DNA from: Halococcus hamelinensis 100A6
GTDB lineage: Archaea; Halobacteriota; Halobacteria; Halobacteriales; Halococcaceae
Reading direction: 5' to 3'
Assembly (NCBI RefSeq): GCF_000336675.1
Contig: NZ_AOMB01000031.1
Location: 1 to 32,717, forward strand
Length of the DNA: 32,717 nucleotides
Under the pieces are notes generated by a model that worked only from the letters and a program-made list of their open reading frames with translations, was not told where the DNA came from and did not search any database. A program made the translations under genes and the position numbers. Within the stretch, counting starts at the first letter, position 1, and every line of letters begins with the position of its first letter. Shown piece by piece: positions 16,262 through 24,107 of the stretch.

Positions 16262-16407
16262 GGCGCGCGCTCGCGGTCGTGCGTGAGTGAAGCGAACGCC
16301 GACCGCGAACATTGTGCGAGGGATGAGCACCACAGCGACCAACGGGAGCGAGGAGCGCAGTCGGCTGGGGAGGCTCGTGGCTGATACGGGGCGGTAGCGG
16401 TGCGGTC
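16262..16407 (-). repeat. dispersed intergenic repeat, copy B
   Basis: About 146 bases, the inverted partner of 7661-7817. Reading the minus strand from 16407 gives the same order of conserved blocks: GACCGCAC, the shared GCCTCCCCAGCCGACTGCGC block, GGTGCTCATCCCTCGCAC and ACGACCGCGAGCGCGCGCC. Like copy A it sits between convergent genes, here rpoL and the MetE-like gene. The rest of this 384-base gap holds only the G-rich tract at 16197-16227; I see no gene in it. Confidence 0.75.
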
Positions 16408-16485
16408 CCTCATTTGCAACGGGTTACTCGTGATGTTCTCGATCACACTCACCGCCGCTCAGAGGACGAAAGTTCCCCAAAGCCG

Positions 16486-17631
16486 TCAGTAGAGTCGTTC
16501 GGTCGCGATCCCCGCACCCTCGACCAACGCACCGAGTTTCGCCCACGCGATCTCGGGGTTGACCATCCCCAATCCCGCTTGCGTCCCGAAGCCACAGTCG
16601 GGGGCGGCGACGAGCGGGGTGTCGTCGTCGACCGCGTTCGCGACGCGCTCTAAGCGGTCGGCGATCGTCTCCGGGTGGTCGATGATGTTCGTCTTCACGT
16701 CCACCACGCCGGGCAGCAGCGTCCAGCCGTCCGGGACCGGGTGTTCGGCGAACGCGCGGTACTCGTGCTGGTGGCGGGGGTTGGCCTGCTCGATACTCAG
16801 CCCCGTGATGTCGGCCTCGTAGATGACCGGCAGCATCTCGGCGAGGTCGGCGTCGAGGTGGCCGGGACCCTCGTAGCTTCCCCAGCAGGTGTGGAGTCGG
16901 ACCTGCTCGGCGGGAACGTTTTCGAGCGCGCCGTTGAGCGCCTCGACGTTCCGGCGCGTGACCTGTTTGACGTCCTCGATCGGCGCGTCCGCGAGGGCCT
17001 CGGTCTGTCCGGCGGTGAGGAGTTCGGGCGCGTCGATCTGGAGGGTGAGCCCGGCGTCGGCGACGGTCTCGTACTCCTCGGCCATCGCGTCGGCGGCGGC
17101 AGTGAGATACGCCTCGTGGGAGTCGTAGTAGTCGTTGACGTGGGTCGCGGTGACGACGCTCGGCGAGGCCGAGGTCATGAACGTGTCCTCGAAGTCGGTG
17201 TCGTCGAGGGCGGCCCGGAAGCCCTCGATCTCGGCTTCGGCCTCCTCGTGACCGGTGTACTCGATCGCGTCGGCGACGACCGGCTGCATCGCGAGGTCGA
17301 TCACGTCGGTCCGGAAGGTCTGGTCGGCGTAGTCGGGGTAGTCCTGGAGGTCCGCCCAGAGCTCCTGCTCGCGCGTCCCCTCGATACCGCTGAGGCGGTC
17401 CTTGACGTACCAGTTGAACGAGACCCGGGACTGCTCGCCGTTGTTGGCGATGTCGAGACCCGTTTCGGCCTGGCGCTCGACGACGTCGCGCGTGGCGTCC
17501 GCGACGGTCGTCTCCCACTCCGTCTCGTCCACCGCGTCGCCGTCCTGGCGCTTGGTGAGGAGGTCGAGCAGCTCCGGGGGCCGCGGCAGGCTCCCGACGT
17601 GCGTCGTCCGGATCCGGCGTTCGTCTCCCAT
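16486..17631 (-). CDS. MetE-core-type methyltransferase (cobalamin-independent methionine synthase II family)
   Basis: A 381-residue TIM-barrel protein matching the catalytic half of B12-independent methionine synthase. It begins IRTTHVGSLPRP, the standard start of the stand-alone COG0620 group. Zinc ligands are visible: His and Cys in LHTCWG, a Glu in GLSIEQAN and Cys in APDCGFG. The N-terminal half found in 750-residue MetE is absent. Such proteins transfer a methyl or alkyl group to a thiol; members include methionine synthases and epoxyalkane:CoM transferases, so the substrate stays open. The start is ATG 17631. Haloarchaea often have paired metE genes, but this copy stands alone. Confidence 0.88.
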   Translation of the reverse strand: MGDERRIRTTHVGSLPRPPELLDLLTKRQDGDAVDETEWETTVADATRDVVERQAETGLDIANNGEQSRVSFNWYVKDRLSGIEGTREQELWADLQDYPDYADQTFRTDVIDLAMQPVVADAIEYTGHEEAEAEIEGFRAALDDTDFEDTFMTSASPSVVTATHVNDYYDSHEAYLTAAADAMAEEYETVADAGLTLQIDAPELLTAGQTEALADAPIEDVKQVTRRNVEALNGALENVPAEQVRLHTCWGSYEGPGHLDADLAEMLPVIYEADITGLSIEQANPRHQHEYRAFAEHPVPDGWTLLPGVVDVKTNIIDHPETIADRLERVANAVDDDTPLVAAPDCGFGTQAGLGMVNPEIAWAKLGALVEGAGIATERLY

Positions 17632-17717
17632 GTATTCACTCGGGTTATCGGAACCCGCGTTGATATAACCAGCGGTACTTGTCGAGGGCGGGTCACCGTT
17701 CCGTTTCCGCGTCGATG

Positions 17718-18302
17718 CTACGTTTCGTCGGCGCTCTCGAGGACGTCCTTCAGCGGCGGGGCCTCGTACGCGGCGAACCGGTCGAGGAGCGCCTCGGGGT
17801 CGTCCTCGACGATGACCATCGCCCGGTGGTCCTGGCTCACGAACTCCTCGGTCACCTGATGGTCGAAGAACGCCGCGAGATCGGCGTAGTAGTCCTCGAC
17901 GTTCAACAGTCCACACGGGTGGTCGTGGAGCCCGAGCTGGGTCCAAGTGAGGACCTCGGTGAGCTCTTCGAGGGTCCCGAAACCGCCGGGAAGCGCGACG
18001 AATCCGTCGGCGAGGTCGACCATCCGTTGTTTGCGCGCGTGCATCGAATCGACGACGTCGAGCGCCGTGAGCCCGTCGTGGGCGACCTCGGCGTCGACGA
18101 GCGACTCCGGGATCACGCCGTGGACCTCGCCGCCCGTGTCGAGCGTCGCGTCCGCGACCGCGCCCATCAGCCCGACGTCGCCGCCGCCGTAGACGAGCCC
18201 GATCCCCCGGTCGGCGAGCGTTCGGCCGAGCCGCTCGGCGGCCCGTCGATACGCCGGTCGCGCTCCCGGACTCGACCCGCAGTAGACACAGAGACGGTCC
18301 AT
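17718..18302 (-). CDS. LOG-family nucleoside 5'-monophosphate phosphoribohydrolase
   Basis: A 194-residue Rossmann-fold protein of the LOG (lysine-decarboxylase-like) family. [11 protein letters not shown] at the N-terminus, [12 protein letters not shown] near 36-47, SMHARK at 86-91 and [10 protein letters not shown] at 105-114 are the defining phosphate-binding and catalytic motifs. Members split N6-modified or plain nucleoside monophosphates into base and ribose 5-phosphate; many were once misnamed lysine decarboxylases. The start at ATG 18302 ([10 protein letters not shown]) fits the family. It is divergent from the small membrane protein at 18399. Confidence 0.94.
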   Translation of the reverse strand: MDRLCVYCGSSPGARPAYRRAAERLGRTLADRGIGLVYGGGDVGLMGAVADATLDTGGEVHGVIPESLVDAEVAHDGLTALDVVDSMHARKQRMVDLADGFVALPGGFGTLEELTEVLTWTQLGLHDHPCGLLNVEDYYADLAAFFDHQVTEEFVSQDHRAMVIVEDDPEALLDRFAAYEAPPLKDVLESADET

Positions 18303-18398
18303 GGCCGGTGTTTTCGCTGGCAGACGAAGTGCTGTCCGGTCCGTCGCTCCCCGTTCCGAGCGGGAAGGTTTACCCCGCCGGAGCGAATTGGGTTCCCC

Positions 18399-18569
18399 AT
18401 GGCAGGACTCATTCAGCGAACCGCGGAAGCGATCGACGACATGTGGCAATCGATCTGGGGCGGTTCGAGCCGTCTCGAGAAGGTGGTCATCGCGGTCTTC
18501 CTCGTCGTGACCGGGCTCGCGATCCCGGTGGTCCCGATCGTCTGGCTGGCACGCATCGTCGCGAACTGA
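18399..18569 (+). CDS. small single-helix membrane protein
   Basis: A 56-residue protein ([20 protein letters not shown]...). An amphipathic N-terminal half is followed by one hydrophobic segment, about residues 29-52, with a conserved-looking IPVVPIVW element. A TATA-like GGTTTAC at 18367-18374 lies 28 bases before ATG 18399, supporting a leaderless gene of its own. The open frame upstream is a shadow of the LOG gene. Small proteins of this shape are widespread in haloarchaea; I cannot give a function. Confidence 0.75.
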   Translation: MAGLIQRTAEAIDDMWQSIWGGSSRLEKVVIAVFLVVTGLAIPVVPIVWLARIVAN

Positions 18570-18601
18570 GCCCCGAGGAGCCGCGGCCGGCACGGGCAAC
18601 C

Positions 18602-18611
18602 CGGTATCTTT
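18602..18611 (+). promoter_or_regulatory. TATA-like box of the SDR gene
   Basis: GGTATCTTTT, centred 30 bases before ATG 18637, lies in the short gap after the small membrane gene, so the SDR gene can be transcribed independently. Confidence 0.5.
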
Positions 18612-18636
18612 TCGAGGGAACGGACTGCAGTGTAGT

Positions 18637-19407
18637 ATGACCGAACTCCTAGCGGACCGAACGGCCGTCGTGACCGGCGCTGCGAGCGGGATCGGTCGCG
18701 GGATCGCGCTCTCGCTCGCCCGTCACGGCGCGGCCGTCGTCGTCGCCGACATTCGGGACACACCCCGTGGAGGCGGCGCGCCGACCCACGAGCGGATCGA
18801 GGACGAAACCGAGGCTCGTGCGACGTCCGTCCACTGTGACGTGACCGAACGAGAGGGGATAGTCGACGCCATCGAGGCCGCCGGGACCTTCGGCGGGATC
18901 GACGTCATGGTCAACAACGCCGGCTACAGCCGGAACGAGGCGTTCACCGAGGTCGATACGGCGGCGTACGACGACATGATGGACGTGAACGCGAAGGGGA
19001 CGTTCATGGGGGCCCAGGTCGCCGCGGAGCGAATGGGCGAGACCGACGGTGGAAGCATCATCAACGTCTCCAGCGCCGAGGGGCTCCAGGGGATCGGCGA
19101 GCATCCGACCTACGGGACGTCGAAGGGTGCCGTCCGGACGCTCACGTACTCGCTCGCCGACGCGCTCGCGCCCGAGATCCGCGTCAACGCGATCCATCCG
19201 GGACTGATCGAGACGAAGATGACGACCGAGGACACCCCGATGATCGGCACCGACGACGAGGACGAGTTCCGGGAGAAGATCGCGCTCGACCGCGTCGGCC
19301 AACCCGACGACATCGGCCGGGCAGCGGTGTTCCTCGCGAGCGACCTCGCGGGCTACGTCACCGGCGAATCGCTCGTCGTCGACGGCGGAATGACGAGCAC
19401 CATCTGA
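18637..19407 (+). CDS. short-chain dehydrogenase/reductase (SDR)
   Basis: A 256-residue classical [13 protein letters not shown] at 13-22 binds the dinucleotide, an NNAG motif follows near residue 93, and the catalytic triad is Ser in NVSSAEG with Y159 and K163 (YGTSK). GGMTSTI closes the protein as in FabG-like members. An acidic residue after the second strand (VVADIR) suggests NAD(H) preference, which is inference. The substrate is unknown. It is convergent with the BCCT carrier gene across 56 bases. Confidence 0.94.
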   Translation: MTELLADRTAVVTGAASGIGRGIALSLARHGAAVVVADIRDTPRGGGAPTHERIEDETEARATSVHCDVTEREGIVDAIEAAGTFGGIDVMVNNAGYSRNEAFTEVDTAAYDDMMDVNAKGTFMGAQVAAERMGETDGGSIINVSSAEGLQGIGEHPTYGTSKGAVRTLTYSLADALAPEIRVNAIHPGLIETKMTTEDTPMIGTDDEDEFREKIALDRVGQPDDIGRAAVFLASDLAGYVTGESLVVDGGMTSTI

Positions 19408-19463
19408 CCGGTCACGGACTCGGTTCGTAGAACGAGGGCGATCGGCGACCGCGGGCGACGCGC

Positions 19464-21113
19464 TCAGTCGTCGTCCTCCGTGGTCCCCTGGTCGCCCGTC
19501 GTTCCGTCCGCGGACCGGTCGCGACCGAAGATGACCGTCTCCTCCTGGAAGAGGAGGTTGCCGTACTGCTCGCGGAACGACTTCGCGAGCCCGAGGACCG
19601 CGAGGAGGCAGACGATGGCGAACGGGCCGCCCGTGATGATCGCGGCGGACTGGAGCGCGTCGACGCCGCCGATGACCATCAGCACCGACGCGACGGCACC
19701 CAACATCAGTCCCCAGAACACCCGGATCACCGTCGAGGGGTGCTCCTCGCCGCCGGTGGTCATCATCGAGACGGCGAGCGTCGAGGAGTCGGCCGACGTG
19801 ATGAAGAAGGTCGTCACGAGCACGAGAAAGCCCGCCAGCAGGAACATCCCGCCGGGCAGCGCGCCGTAGAGCACGTAGCCCGAGACCGACTCGCCGAGCC
19901 GGTTGATCGGTCCGAGGAGGTTCGCGCCACCCGAGTGCTGGAGCCAGACGCCGGTGCCGCCGAGCACGATGAACCACGGGGTGGTCGCGATCCCGGTCGC
20001 GCCGATGCCGGTGAAGGCGACCTCGCGGACGGAGCGCCCCCGCGATATCCGCGCGATGAACAGCCCCGCGAACGGCGACCACGCGAGCGGCCAGGCCCAG
20101 TAGAAGACCGTCCAGGCGTTCGCCCACTGGCCGTTGTTGGCGGTGTCGATGAAGAGGCTCATCGCGACGAAATCGGTGACGAACCCGCCGAGGGCGTCGG
20201 TTCCGAGCTGGAGGACGAACCAGGTCGGCCCGACGACGAGCGTGGCGACAAGCAACACGGCGAACAGCCCCATATTGAAGTTCGAGAGCCGGCGGATGCC
20301 CTTGTCGACGCCGAGCACCACCGATATCGTGAAGACGAGGGTCATCCCGGTGATCACGAGGAACGTGCCGACGTCGCCGAACTGGATCCCCCACTGGAAC
20401 CGGAGACCGGTGAGGAACTGGCTCCCGATGAACCCGAGCGAGGTCGAGACGCCGCCGAGCGTCGCGAACACCGCGACGATGTCGATGAGCTTCGCCCAGT
20501 AGCTGTCGGCGACGTTCTCCGCTCCGATGAACGGCGTCAGAACCGAGGAGACGCGCAACGGCGCGCCGTGGTTGTAGACGTAGTAGCCGATGCCGAGCCC
20601 CATCACCGTGAAACACGACCACTGGGTGAGCGCCCAGTGAAACATCGAGTACTGGACCGCGATCGGCATCGCGGCGGCCGAGCTATCCGCCACACCGCCG
20701 TAGAGCGGCGGGACGGTCGCGTAGTGGAGCAACGCCTCGGCGGGGCCCCAGAAGACGATGCCCGCGGCGAGCCCCGCCGAGTACATCATCGTGAAGTAGG
20801 AGACGAAACTGTACTCCGGCGGGTCGTCGCCGAACCGGAGGTTCCCCCACGGGCCGAGGATGAGGAAGAAGAGGAACGCGACGAAGAACAGCATTACGAT
20901 GAGGAAGGCCCAGTTGAAGTGCGCGAGCACGAACCCGTTCGCGCCCGAAACGAGGTCGGCGGCGGTCTGAGGAGCGAGCGCGAACACCACGACGAACAGC
21001 AGGGTGAGCCCCGCCCCGAAGGCGAAGACGATCGGGTCGATCTCGTCGACGAACGCCGCAAGCGGCCCGGAGCCGTCGGCCCGACTCATCGCGACCGTCC
21101 CTCCGTCCTCCAT
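19464..21113 (-). CDS. BCCT-family osmolyte transporter
   Basis: A 549-residue carrier with about 12 hydrophobic helices from residue 28 to about 515 and an acidic C-terminal tail. BCCT hallmarks: FFLILGPWGNLRFGDD near the third helix, GLAAGIVFWGPAEALLHY in the unwound Gly-rich helix, and FYWAWPLAWSPFAGLFIARISRGRSVRE in the helix carrying substrate-box tryptophans. Compared with BetP, the Trp-Trp pair in that helix is Trp-Pro here. Family substrates include betaine, choline, carnitine and ectoine. The start is ATG 21113; ATG 21089 is an alternative. The gene diverges from the ectoine-hydrolase-like gene, which hints at a substrate. Confidence 0.95.
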   Translation of the reverse strand: MEDGGTVAMSRADGSGPLAAFVDEIDPIVFAFGAGLTLLFVVVFALAPQTAADLVSGANGFVLAHFNWAFLIVMLFFVAFLFFLILGPWGNLRFGDDPPEYSFVSYFTMMYSAGLAAGIVFWGPAEALLHYATVPPLYGGVADSSAAAMPIAVQYSMFHWALTQWSCFTVMGLGIGYYVYNHGAPLRVSSVLTPFIGAENVADSYWAKLIDIVAVFATLGGVSTSLGFIGSQFLTGLRFQWGIQFGDVGTFLVITGMTLVFTISVVLGVDKGIRRLSNFNMGLFAVLLVATLVVGPTWFVLQLGTDALGGFVTDFVAMSLFIDTANNGQWANAWTVFYWAWPLAWSPFAGLFIARISRGRSVREVAFTGIGATGIATTPWFIVLGGTGVWLQHSGGANLLGPINRLGESVSGYVLYGALPGGMFLLAGFLVLVTTFFITSADSSTLAVSMMTTGGEEHPSTVIRVFWGLMLGAVASVLMVIGGVDALQSAAIITGGPFAIVCLLAVLGLAKSFREQYGNLLFQEETVIFGRDRSADGTTGDQGTTEDDD

Positions 21114-21133
21114 CCCGTTCGTCCACGGTGCGG

Positions 21134-21146
21134 CGATGGGCCATCG
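21134..21146. promoter_or_regulatory. palindrome in the BCCT/ectoine-hydrolase divergent region
   Basis: CGATGG-G-CCATCG is a perfect 13-base palindrome, 21 bases before the BCCT start codon. A looser pair, CCCGTTC (21114-21120) and GAACGGG (21150-21156), encloses it. The 277-base divergent region also has a TATA-like ATACTATG at 21352-21359 serving the rightward gene. Confidence 0.35.
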
Positions 21147-21390
21147 AGAGAACGGGTACGGTGAGGAGAGAGGTGAGAGATACGTGTCATCTGTTGACTA
21201 CCACCGTACGAACCGGAGCGATCAGGTTAACTGTTGTGGAGATCGGGGTTTCGGTCGGTGGATCGTGTGAATTCGAACCAAAGCGTCGCACGGGCCGTAG
21301 ACCGGACGGAAGGAAGCGGGTGGACGGAGCGGTCGGGTGAGGGGACACGAGATACTATGTACCCGCTGACCGAAACGGGAGGGAGACAGC

Positions 21391-22566
21391 ATGCCAGGGG
21401 ACGTCTTCGAGGCTGCCGAGTACGACCGACGGATCGCACGGACGAGGGAACGTCTGGCCGAGGCGGGGCTGGACGCGGTGTTCGTCACCGACCCGTCGAA
21501 CATGAACTACCTCACCGGCTACGACGGCTGGTCGTTCTACGTCCACCAGGGCGTGGTCGTCACGCGGGACCACGACCCGGTCTGGGTGGGGCGGCAGATG
21601 GACGCCATCGGCGCGCGAGCGACGACGTCCCTCCCCGAGGCGGACATCCGCGCGTACAGTGACGACCACGTCCACTCGCCCCACGACCGCCACCCGATGG
21701 ACGTCGTCGCCGACGTTCTCGCAGATCTCGGGGTCGACGACGGTCGGATCGGGCTCGAGATGGACGCCTACTACTTCACCGCGAAGTCCTACACCCGTCT
21801 CCAGGAACGACTCCCCGAAACCGAGTTCGCCGACGCCACGCTGCTGGTCAACTGGGTTCGGGTGAAGAAATCCGAACAGGAGTTGGAGTACATGCGCCAG
21901 GCCGCCCGGATCTCCGAGAACGCGATGGCAGCGGGCCTCGACGCCATCGAGGAGGGCGTGCCGGAGTACGAGGCGGTCGAAGCCATCTACTCGGCGCTCA
22001 TCGAGGGCACCGAGGACTACGGCGGCGACTATCCCTCGATCGTGCCGCTGTTGCCCTCCGGTGACTACACCGGCGCACCCCACCTGACCTGGACCGACGA
22101 GCCGTTTTCCGCAGGTGATCCCGTGGTCATCGAACTCGCGGGCTGTCGCCACCGCTATCACTCGCCGCTCGCCCGAACGACGTTCGTCGGCGATCCACCC
22201 GACGAGATCGCCGAAACCGCGTCGGTCGTCGTCGACGGTCTGGAGGCCGCGCTCGATACGGTCAAGCCGGGCGTCACCTGCGAGACCGTCGAGGAGGCCT
22301 GGCGCGAGGAGGTCGCGAAACACGGTATCGAGAAGGCCGACCGCATCGGCTACTCGGTGGGCCTCGGCTACCCGCCGGACTGGGGCGAACACACCGCCAG
22401 CCTCCGACCGGGCGACGAGACGGTGCTGGAGGAGGACATGACCTTCCACACGATCCCCGCCCTCTGGTTCGACGAGTTCGGCGTCGAACTCAGCGAGACG
22501 TTCCGGGTGACCGCGACGGGCGTCGAGACCTTAGCGGAGTTCCCCCGTCGGCTGTTCACCACGTAA
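21391..22566 (+). CDS. doeA: ectoine hydrolase DoeA/EutD-like (M24 fold)
   Basis: A 391-residue creatinase/prolidase-fold protein. I recognise the ectoine hydrolase signature: TDPSNMNYLTGYDGWSFYVHQ near 33-53, VNWVRVKKS near 153, GGDYPSIVPLLPSG near 211-224, APHLTWTD and GLGYPPDWGEH. Bacterial DoeA/EutD opens the ectoine ring to N-acetyl-diaminobutyrate. As expected for that group, the metal ligands of M24 peptidases are replaced: the first Asp by E248 (VIELAG), the second by Pro (YHSPLART), and the His by Tyr (GYSVG). GGGAGGG lies about 7 bases before ATG 21391. DoeB-type deacetylase and later enzymes are not adjacent. It could act on another cyclic amidine. Confidence 0.75.
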   Translation: MPGDVFEAAEYDRRIARTRERLAEAGLDAVFVTDPSNMNYLTGYDGWSFYVHQGVVVTRDHDPVWVGRQMDAIGARATTSLPEADIRAYSDDHVHSPHDRHPMDVVADVLADLGVDDGRIGLEMDAYYFTAKSYTRLQERLPETEFADATLLVNWVRVKKSEQELEYMRQAARISENAMAAGLDAIEEGVPEYEAVEAIYSALIEGTEDYGGDYPSIVPLLPSGDYTGAPHLTWTDEPFSAGDPVVIELAGCRHRYHSPLARTTFVGDPPDEIAETASVVVDGLEAALDTVKPGVTCETVEEAWREEVAKHGIEKADRIGYSVGLGYPPDWGEHTASLRPGDETVLEEDMTFHTIPALWFDEFGVELSETFRVTATGVETLAEFPRRLFTT

Positions 22567-22786
22567 ACGGCCCGAAGAGGGCCGACCGGACGACGACACG
22601 ACCGGTCCGCCGGGTTCGAGTGTCGAGCCCGCGCCGAACACAACGATTTTAGCGGATGCCGAATACGTCGCCGTGTATGGGCAGGAAAACGATGCAACGA
22701 CCGACGACCGTCCGATCCGCGACCGCCCGGCGAGCGAGGGTGGGGACGGGGAAGGAACGAACCGGGCCGGAGGCCGAGTCGGACGA

Positions 22787-23947
22787 ATGACGTCGAACGA
22801 CGACGACCGACTCGATACGGTCTCGATCCACGCGGGCGAGCGCGAGACGAACGACGCGCTGGTGACGCCGATCTACGCCAACGCGACCTACCGGTACGAC
22901 TCGCCAAGCGAGCGCGGCGAGTACCGCTACTCCCGGATGGCCGCTCCGACGCGGGCCGACCTCGAAGCGGTAGTGGCGGACCTCGAAGGCGCGGCCCACG
23001 CGAAGGTGTTCGCGAGCGGTATGGCGGCGATCGACGCGGTCTTTTCCCTGCTCTCGGCGGGCGACCACGTCGTCGCGGGCGACAGCCTCTACGCCGAGAC
23101 CTACGACCTGCTCGCCGAGTTCTACCCGCGATACGGGATCGAGGTGAGCTACGTCGACGTCACGGACCCCGAGGCGGTTCGCGAGGCGGTCGGGGAGGAC
23201 ACCGCGCTCGTCTACGCCGAGAGTCCGACGAACCCGCTCCTCCGGATCACCGACCTGGAGACGACGGCGGCTATCGCCCACGAGGCCGACGCCCTCCTCG
23301 CCGTGGACAACACGTTCGCGTCGCCCGCGCTCCAGCGCCCGGTCGAACGCGGCGCGGACCTCGTCGTCGAGTCGCTCACGAAGTATCTCGGTGGCCACTC
23401 CGACGCCATCGCCGGATCCGTGGCGACCGACGACGACGCCCTCGCCGAGCGGATCTGGCGTATCCAGTACACTCGCGGGGCGGTCGTCGGCCCGTTCGAG
23501 GCGTTCCTCGTTCGGCGGGGGATCAAGACGCTGGGCGCGCGGATGGACCGCCACTGTCACAACGCGGCGCTCCTCGCCGACCTGCTCGACGGCCACGACG
23601 CCGTCGAGCGGGTTCACTATCCGGGGCTCGCCTCCCACCCCGGCCACGAGGTCGCCGCCGAACAGATGGCCGACTTCGGCGGGATGCTGTCGTTCGAGCT
23701 CGCGGGCGGGGTCGAGGACGCGGTCGCGTTCGTCGCGGCGCTGGAGACGATCACGATCGCCGAGAGCCTCGGCGGGGTCGAGAGCCTCATCGAGGTCCCC
23801 GCCGCGATGACCCACCAGAACCTCGCACCGACCGAACTCGACGCCGCCGGGATCGACCCCGGACTCGTCCGCCTCAGCGTCGGCATCGAACGGAGCGAGG
23901 ACCTGGTGGCGGACGTCGAACGGGGGCTGGACGCCGTTACGCGATGA
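22787..23947 (+). CDS. cystathionine gamma-synthase/lyase family PLP enzyme
   Basis: A 386-residue member of the Cys/Met-metabolism PLP family. The PLP lysine is K199 (ESLTKYLGGHSDA), the ring-binding aspartate is D174 (VDNTFASP), and TIAESLGGVESLIEVPAAMTH near the C-terminus is the conserved substrate-side loop. The usual YSRxGNPT is YSRMAAPT here, so the Asn is lost. Members make or split cystathionine, O-acylhomoserine or methionine. ATG 22787 gives the normal family length; a GTG at 22673 would add 38 low-complexity acidic residues, but an AT-rich box at 22644-22653 would start the mRNA at about 22675, leaving it as leader. It lies 220 bases after doeA, same strand. Confidence 0.9.
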   Translation: MTSNDDDRLDTVSIHAGERETNDALVTPIYANATYRYDSPSERGEYRYSRMAAPTRADLEAVVADLEGAAHAKVFASGMAAIDAVFSLLSAGDHVVAGDSLYAETYDLLAEFYPRYGIEVSYVDVTDPEAVREAVGEDTALVYAESPTNPLLRITDLETTAAIAHEADALLAVDNTFASPALQRPVERGADLVVESLTKYLGGHSDAIAGSVATDDDALAERIWRIQYTRGAVVGPFEAFLVRRGIKTLGARMDRHCHNAALLADLLDGHDAVERVHYPGLASHPGHEVAAEQMADFGGMLSFELAGGVEDAVAFVAALETITIAESLGGVESLIEVPAAMTHQNLAPTELDAAGIDPGLVRLSVGIERSEDLVADVERGLDAVTR

Positions 23948-24107
23948 TGCGGCACTCACGTCACCGGTAGAGCGCCCGGTCACGACCGTCGCGCCGTCGG
24001 ATCGCTCGGTCGGCCACGGGCGACGAACACGGATGGCCACTGCCGCCACGTCGTTCGATGATGACGGGTAGCGAAAGTCCGAAGTCGCTCGTGGCTGTGA
24101 TGGTCGC

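Noticed and set aside
17679-18398. Long plus-strand frame leading into the 56-residue membrane protein
   Set aside because: This part is antisense to the LOG gene; a TATA-like box at 18367-18374 places the real start at 18399.
20134-20502. 122-codon and larger plus-strand frames within the BCCT gene
   Set aside because: These are shadows of helix-coding sequence on the opposite strand; no motif supports them.
22673-22786. GTG-initiated N-terminal extension of the cystathionine-type enzyme
   Set aside because: It adds 38 acidic, low-complexity residues beyond the family start, and the AT-rich box at 22644-22653 predicts transcription starting about at or after this GTG. Kept as leader sequence.
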